From the NCBI GenBank assembly GCA_018830765.1, contig JAHJRJ010000232.1:1-9196 (forward strand): 9,196 nucleotides of DNA, written 5' to 3'. A program made the translations under genes and the position numbers. A model generated the notes under the pieces. The model was given only the letters and a program-made list of their open reading frames with translations, was not told the DNA's origin and ran no database searches. Positions 7,404-9,196 of the stretch are shown one piece after another (position 1 is the first letter of the stretch; the number at the start of each line of letters is the position of its first letter). Source of the DNA: Bacteroidota bacterium. Lineage in GTDB: Bacteria; Bacteroidota; Ignavibacteria; UBA10030; BY39.

Positions 7404-7811
7404 TTAACTATTCCTGTTCTTTTGCACCCACCCTTTAACATAATTTACTATATCGATAGTCGAAGCACCGGGAGTAAATAACTCACCGACACCAAGTTTT
7501 TTTAAAGAATCGATATCTTGTTGGGGAATAATTCCTCCTCCAAACAAAAGCACGTCATTCATTCCCTTTTCTTTTATCAAATTTAATATTCGTGGGAAAA
7601 TAGTCATGTGCGCTCCGCTTAATATGCTCACACCGATTGCATCAACATCTTCTTGCAAAGCTGCTTCTACAATCATTTCGGGAGTCTTACGAAGTCCAGT
7701 GTAAATTACTTCCATACCAGCATCACGCAAAGCTGCTGCTATTACTTTAGCGCCACGATCGTGACCGTCTAAACCTGCTTTAGCGATTATGACTCTTATT
7801 TTTCGATCCAT
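7404..7811 (-). CDS. Stand-alone cobalamin-binding domain of a methylmalonyl-CoA mutase-type enzyme
   Basis: A 135-residue protein that is entirely a B12-binding Rossmann-like domain of the MCM C-terminal type. The base-off/His-on signature DGHDRG (15-20, His17 the cobalt ligand) lies in AKAGLDGHDRGAKVIA. VSILSGAH (61-68) and LLFGGGIIP (88-96) mark the nucleotide-tail pocket, and FTPGAST (112-118) is the usual end. It should act as the small subunit of a split acyl-CoA mutase (methylmalonyl-, isobutyryl- or hydroxyisobutyryl-CoA type), needing a separate TIM-barrel subunit that is not in this window. It overlaps the end of maf by 16 bases, so the two are translationally coupled. A weak purine-rich ribosome site lies inside maf. 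It converges on the polymerase homologue with a gap of 16 bases. Domain identity is firm; which mutase it serves is unknown. Confidence 0.88.
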   Translation of the reverse strand: MDRKIRVIIAKAGLDGHDRGAKVIAAALRDAGMEVIYTGLRKTPEMIVEAALQEDVDAIGVSILSGAHMTIFPRILNLIKEKGMNDVLLFGGGIIPQQDIDSLKKLGVGELFTPGASTIDIVNYVKGWVQKNRNS

Positions 7812-8401
7812 AATTCTATTTCTTTCTGAAAATTTTTCAGTGTAATATAAAATTTTGAGATGGGAAATCCAACTACATTATAGAAACAGCCGTTAATCCG
7901 TTCAACGAAAACCGAACCGAAATCGTCCTGTATCCCGTAAGCTCCTGCTTTATCGTTCGGAGATTTCGATTTTATATAACTGAGAATCTCATCGTCATCT
8001 AATTCTCTAAATTTAACTACGGTTTCCTCATAATCGGAAATGTACTTGTTGCTCGGCTTATCGACGATAGCAAAACCGGTGAACACGCGATGTTCAGTTC
8101 CACTCAATTTTTTAAGTATCATAAATGCGTCTTCATCATTAGCCGGCTTTCCCAGTATTTCATCGTTGATAACTACAATCGTATCGGCTCCGATAATAAA
8201 TGCGTCATCGAAATCATTAGCAACCTCGAATGCTTTCAACTCAGCTAAACGAACTGCATTCCGTTCCGGCGAAATCGATCTATCAAAAATTTCATCAACC
8301 GAACTCGTTCTTACTTCAAAATCAATCCCGATTTGTCGCAACAACTCCTGTCTTCTCGGCGATGCCGAAGCGAGTATTATTTTCTTTTTTAACTCTAACA
8401 T
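7796..8401 (-). CDS. maf: Maf family nucleoside triphosphate pyrophosphatase (dTTP/UTP type)
   Basis: A 201-residue Maf protein, the usual family length. Maf enzymes hydrolyse non-canonical or excess nucleoside triphosphates to monophosphate and pyrophosphate, a house-cleaning role in the cytoplasm. Motifs visible are LASASPRRQELL (10-21), GADTIVV (71-77, with the presumed catalytic Asp73), LGKP (83-86), F-T-G after HRV (104-109) and DKAGAYGIQ (150-158). It ends with GCFYNVVGFP (171-180). The KAGAYGIQ form matches the dTTP/UTP-specific (YhdE-like) subfamily rather than the m7GTP (YceF) type; this subfamily call is an inference from the motif. The ATG at 8401 has no Shine-Dalgarno and lies seven bases beyond the T-tract of the preceding terminator, so the source of its transcript is unclear. 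The cobalamin-binding gene overlaps its 3' end. Confidence 0.92.
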   Translation of the reverse strand: MLELKKKIILASASPRRQELLRQIGIDFEVRTSSVDEIFDRSISPERNAVRLAELKAFEVANDFDDAFIIGADTIVVINDEILGKPANDEDAFMILKKLSGTEHRVFTGFAIVDKPSNKYISDYEETVVKFRELDDDEILSYIKSKSPNDKAGAYGIQDDFGSVFVERINGCFYNVVGFPISKFYITLKNFQKEIELWIEK

Positions 8402-8408
8402 AAATTAT

Positions 8409-8437
8409 AAAAAAAAAGCGACACAAGTTCTGTCGCT
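8409..8437 (-). terminator. Rho-independent terminator after the secreted-protein gene
   Basis: Read on the minus strand, AGCGACA (8437-8431), a seven-base loop and TGTCGCT (8423-8417) form a perfect 7-bp stem followed directly by eight T (8416-8409). It lies 28 bases past the stop codon of the 8466-8864 gene. Its T-tract ends seven bases before the maf start codon, so it could also limit readthrough into maf. Confidence 0.85.
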
Positions 8438-8465
8438 AATAATTAAAAATCTTATTTATCTAATC

Positions 8466-8864
8466 TTACCGAAACATTGCTTTTATACTGCCCCAAGTGC
8501 GCTTTACGCTATTGACCGAATGCGATACCGTAACAGGACCGACATCCTGATCTGCAATTTCTGACGTAAATTTTATCTTAATTTTATATTGATAAATTGA
8601 CGCTGTGCTTTTGAACGCAGTTTGATCAATATATTCGTAGAGGGAAGCTCCTTTGGGATTTAAATTGGCTATTCGATTGAATGTTCCGATTGTCCCAGCT
8701 CGCCGTTCGATAATAAATTCTTTTACGTTAGTTTCATCTTCAGTATTCCACCGTAAAATTATATTCGAACCGTCGCTATACGCTTGCAGGGACTTAATCA
8801 CCTGTGCAAATGATGCAGTGGCGCATACTATCGTTACAAAAAGCATTATTATTAAGTTTTTCAT
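8466..8864 (-). CDS. Small secreted protein with a fibronectin-III-like beta-sandwich; function unknown
   Basis: A 132-residue protein of unknown function. A clear signal peptide (1-20, hydrophobic core LIIMLFVTIVCATA, likely cut at ASFA/Q) is followed by one domain of about 85 residues. Its pattern resembles Fn3 modules common in Bacteroidota-type secreted proteins: IILRWNTEDETNVKEFIIER (35-54), FNRIANLNPKG (62-72), YEYID (76-80) and YQYKIKIKF (91-99). No catalytic motif is visible. The C-terminal 15 residues are basic and end WGSIKAMFR. I prefer the ATG at 8864 (MKNLII...) to an in-frame TTG at 8873, because it gives a normal signal peptide. The gene has its own strong promoter and a hairpin terminator, so it looks monocistronic. 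The export prediction is good; the Fn3 assignment is moderate. Confidence 0.75.
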   Translation of the reverse strand: MKNLIIMLFVTIVCATASFAQVIKSLQAYSDGSNIILRWNTEDETNVKEFIIERRAGTIGTFNRIANLNPKGASLYEYIDQTAFKSTASIYQYKIKIKFTSEIADQDVGPVTVSHSVNSVKRTWGSIKAMFR

Positions 8865-8884
8865 AGCATTCAATTTCCAGAGAG

Positions 8885-8913
8885 AATATACTACTACCGT
8901 TTTTAAAAGTCAA
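8885..8913 (-). promoter_or_regulatory. Sigma-70-type promoter of the secreted-protein gene
   Basis: On the minus strand TTGACT (8913-8908), a 17-base spacer and TATATT (8890-8885) give a five-of-six -35 box and a five-of-six -10 box at ideal spacing. A start near 8878 would leave a short leader of about 14 bases before ATG 8864, with GGAAA as the only possible ribosome site. The box lies between tRNA-Leu and the gene, so it can only serve this gene (and maf by readthrough). Confidence 0.65.
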
Positions 8914-8921
8914 GTTTTTCG

Positions 8922-9005
8922 TGCGCGAGGCGAGACTTGAACTCGCATGCCTTTTCGGGCGCCACCCCCTCAAGATGGTGTGTCTGCCAGTTCCACCACT
9001 CGCGC
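8922..9005 (-). tRNA. tRNA-Leu, anticodon GAG
   Basis: 84 bases. Acceptor strands GCGCGAG and CTCGCGC pair perfectly, with discriminator A. The anticodon stem CCATC/GGTGG (one G-U pair) holds the loop TTGAGGG, giving anticodon GAG for leucine CUC/CUU codons. A long variable arm (GCC...GGC) confirms a class II tRNA. The T arm is GCGAG-TTCAAGT-CTCGC. CCA is not encoded, so it must be added by nucleotidyltransferase. Confidence 0.95.
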
Positions 9006-9012
9006 TTTCTCA

Positions 9013-9040
9013 ATTCAAAATTCAAAATGCAAAATTAAAA
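9013..9040. repeat. Tandem A/T-rich heptamer in the tRNA spacer
   Basis: Four consecutive seven-base units: ATTCAAA, ATTCAAA, ATGCAAA and ATTAAAA. The first two are identical; the others differ at one position each. The last two run into the left arm of the palindrome at 9026-9076. Function unknown. Confidence 0.6.
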
Positions 9041-9076
9041 AAGGCTTTTTTCCTTTTTACTTTTTAATTTTGCATT
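9026..9076. repeat. Perfect 16-bp inverted repeat between the two tRNA genes
   Basis: AATGCAAAATTAAAAA (9026-9041) is exactly complementary to TTTTTAATTTTGCATT (9061-9076), around a 19-base centre. An alternative inner hairpin pairs AAAAAGG (9038-9044) with CCTTTTT (9052-9058). In the minus-strand tRNA transcript the stem begins five bases after the mature 3' end of tRNA-Lys. It could be a weak terminator, a processing hairpin or a dispersed palindromic repeat; the sequence alone does not decide. Confidence 0.8.
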
Positions 9077-9081
9077 GTTTG

Positions 9082-9153
9082 TGAGTCCGGGTGGGCTCGA
9101 ACCACCGGCCCTCTGCTTAAAAGGCAGATGCTCTACCCCTGAGCTACGGACCC
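9082..9153 (-). tRNA. tRNA-Lys, anticodon UUU
   Basis: 72 bases. Acceptor GGGTCCG pairs with CGGACTC (one G-U pair), with discriminator A. D arm GCTC...GAGC. Anticodon stem TCTGC/GCAGA encloses loop CTTTTAA, giving anticodon UUU. Variable loop of five bases. T arm GGTGG-TTCGAGC-CCACC. CCA is not encoded. It is upstream of tRNA-Leu on the same strand, 76 bases away. Confidence 0.95.
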
Positions 9154-9167
9154 CAAAAAGCGTTAAA

Positions 9168-9196
9168 AATATACGGAATGTTTAGTTTGAATACAA
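9168..9196 (-). promoter_or_regulatory. Sigma-70-type promoter of the tRNA-Lys/tRNA-Leu unit
   Basis: TTGTAT (9196-9191), a 17-base spacer and TATATT (9173-9168) on the minus strand. A start around 9161 would give a precursor leader of under ten bases before tRNA-Lys. The -10 box is identical to that of the secreted-protein gene. The -35 box touches the window edge, so more upstream sequence could change the picture. Confidence 0.5.

Noticed and set aside
8403..8408. TATAAT on the minus strand just before maf as a -10 box
   Set aside because: Transcription would begin inside or past the ATG at 8401, and no other in-frame start follows before the conserved LASASPRR block; it is the AT-rich end of the terminator tract.
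8040..8564. 174-codon plus-strand open frame across maf and the following spacer
   Set aside because: It is antisense to a clear Maf protein, crosses the terminator, has no recognisable domain and a low-complexity Ser/Ile-rich translation.
8865..8873. TTG 8873 as start of the secreted protein
   Set aside because: It adds only three residues before MKNLII, which by itself is a normal signal-peptide start.
9013..9040. CRISPR or telomere-like array
   Set aside because: Units are seven bases, contiguous and without spacers; too few and too AT-rich.

Overview
The window reads as an ordinary stretch of chromosome from an AT-rich bacterium, probably of the Bacteroidota/Ignavibacteriota (FCB) group. 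That placement is an inference. It rests on a four-subunit 2-oxoacid:ferredoxin oxidoreductase, a small secreted fibronectin-III-like protein in the style common in that group, and tRNA genes without encoded CCA. No marker gene settles the taxonomy, and there is no plasmid, phage, IS or CRISPR signal.

Left part (1-2797, minus strand): an operon read korD-korA-korB-korC, encoding a CoA-dependent 2-oxoacid (most likely 2-oxoglutarate):ferredoxin oxidoreductase. The gamma-subunit gene korC runs off the left edge. A 121-base divergent spacer (2798-2918) separates it from the next operon. Both putative promoters there may use the same self-complementary TTGCAA.

Middle (2919-7387, plus strand): three tightly packed genes, with gaps of 22 and 7 bases. 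The first is a membrane-anchored ClpP-class serine protease of the NfeD / stomatin-operon-partner family with an intact Ser-Lys dyad. The second is a slipin (stomatin/SPFH) whose hydrophobic C-terminus is the kind of region such proteases cut. The third is a full-length family-B DNA polymerase homologue in which the polymerase motifs A, B and C and all three exonuclease motifs are degenerate. This apparently catalytically dead polymerase, linked to a membrane scaffold and its protease, is the most interesting item here.

Right part (7404-9196, all minus strand): tRNA-Lys(UUU) and tRNA-Leu(GAG) in tandem with an AT-rich palindromic spacer, then a small secreted beta-sandwich protein with its own promoter and hairpin terminator. 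Next come maf (nucleotide pyrophosphatase) and a stand-alone cobalamin-binding mutase domain, which overlap by 16 bases. maf starts only 7 bases past the terminator T-tract, so its expression may depend on readthrough. The convergent gap between the polymerase homologue and the cobalamin-binding gene is 16 bases with no visible terminator.
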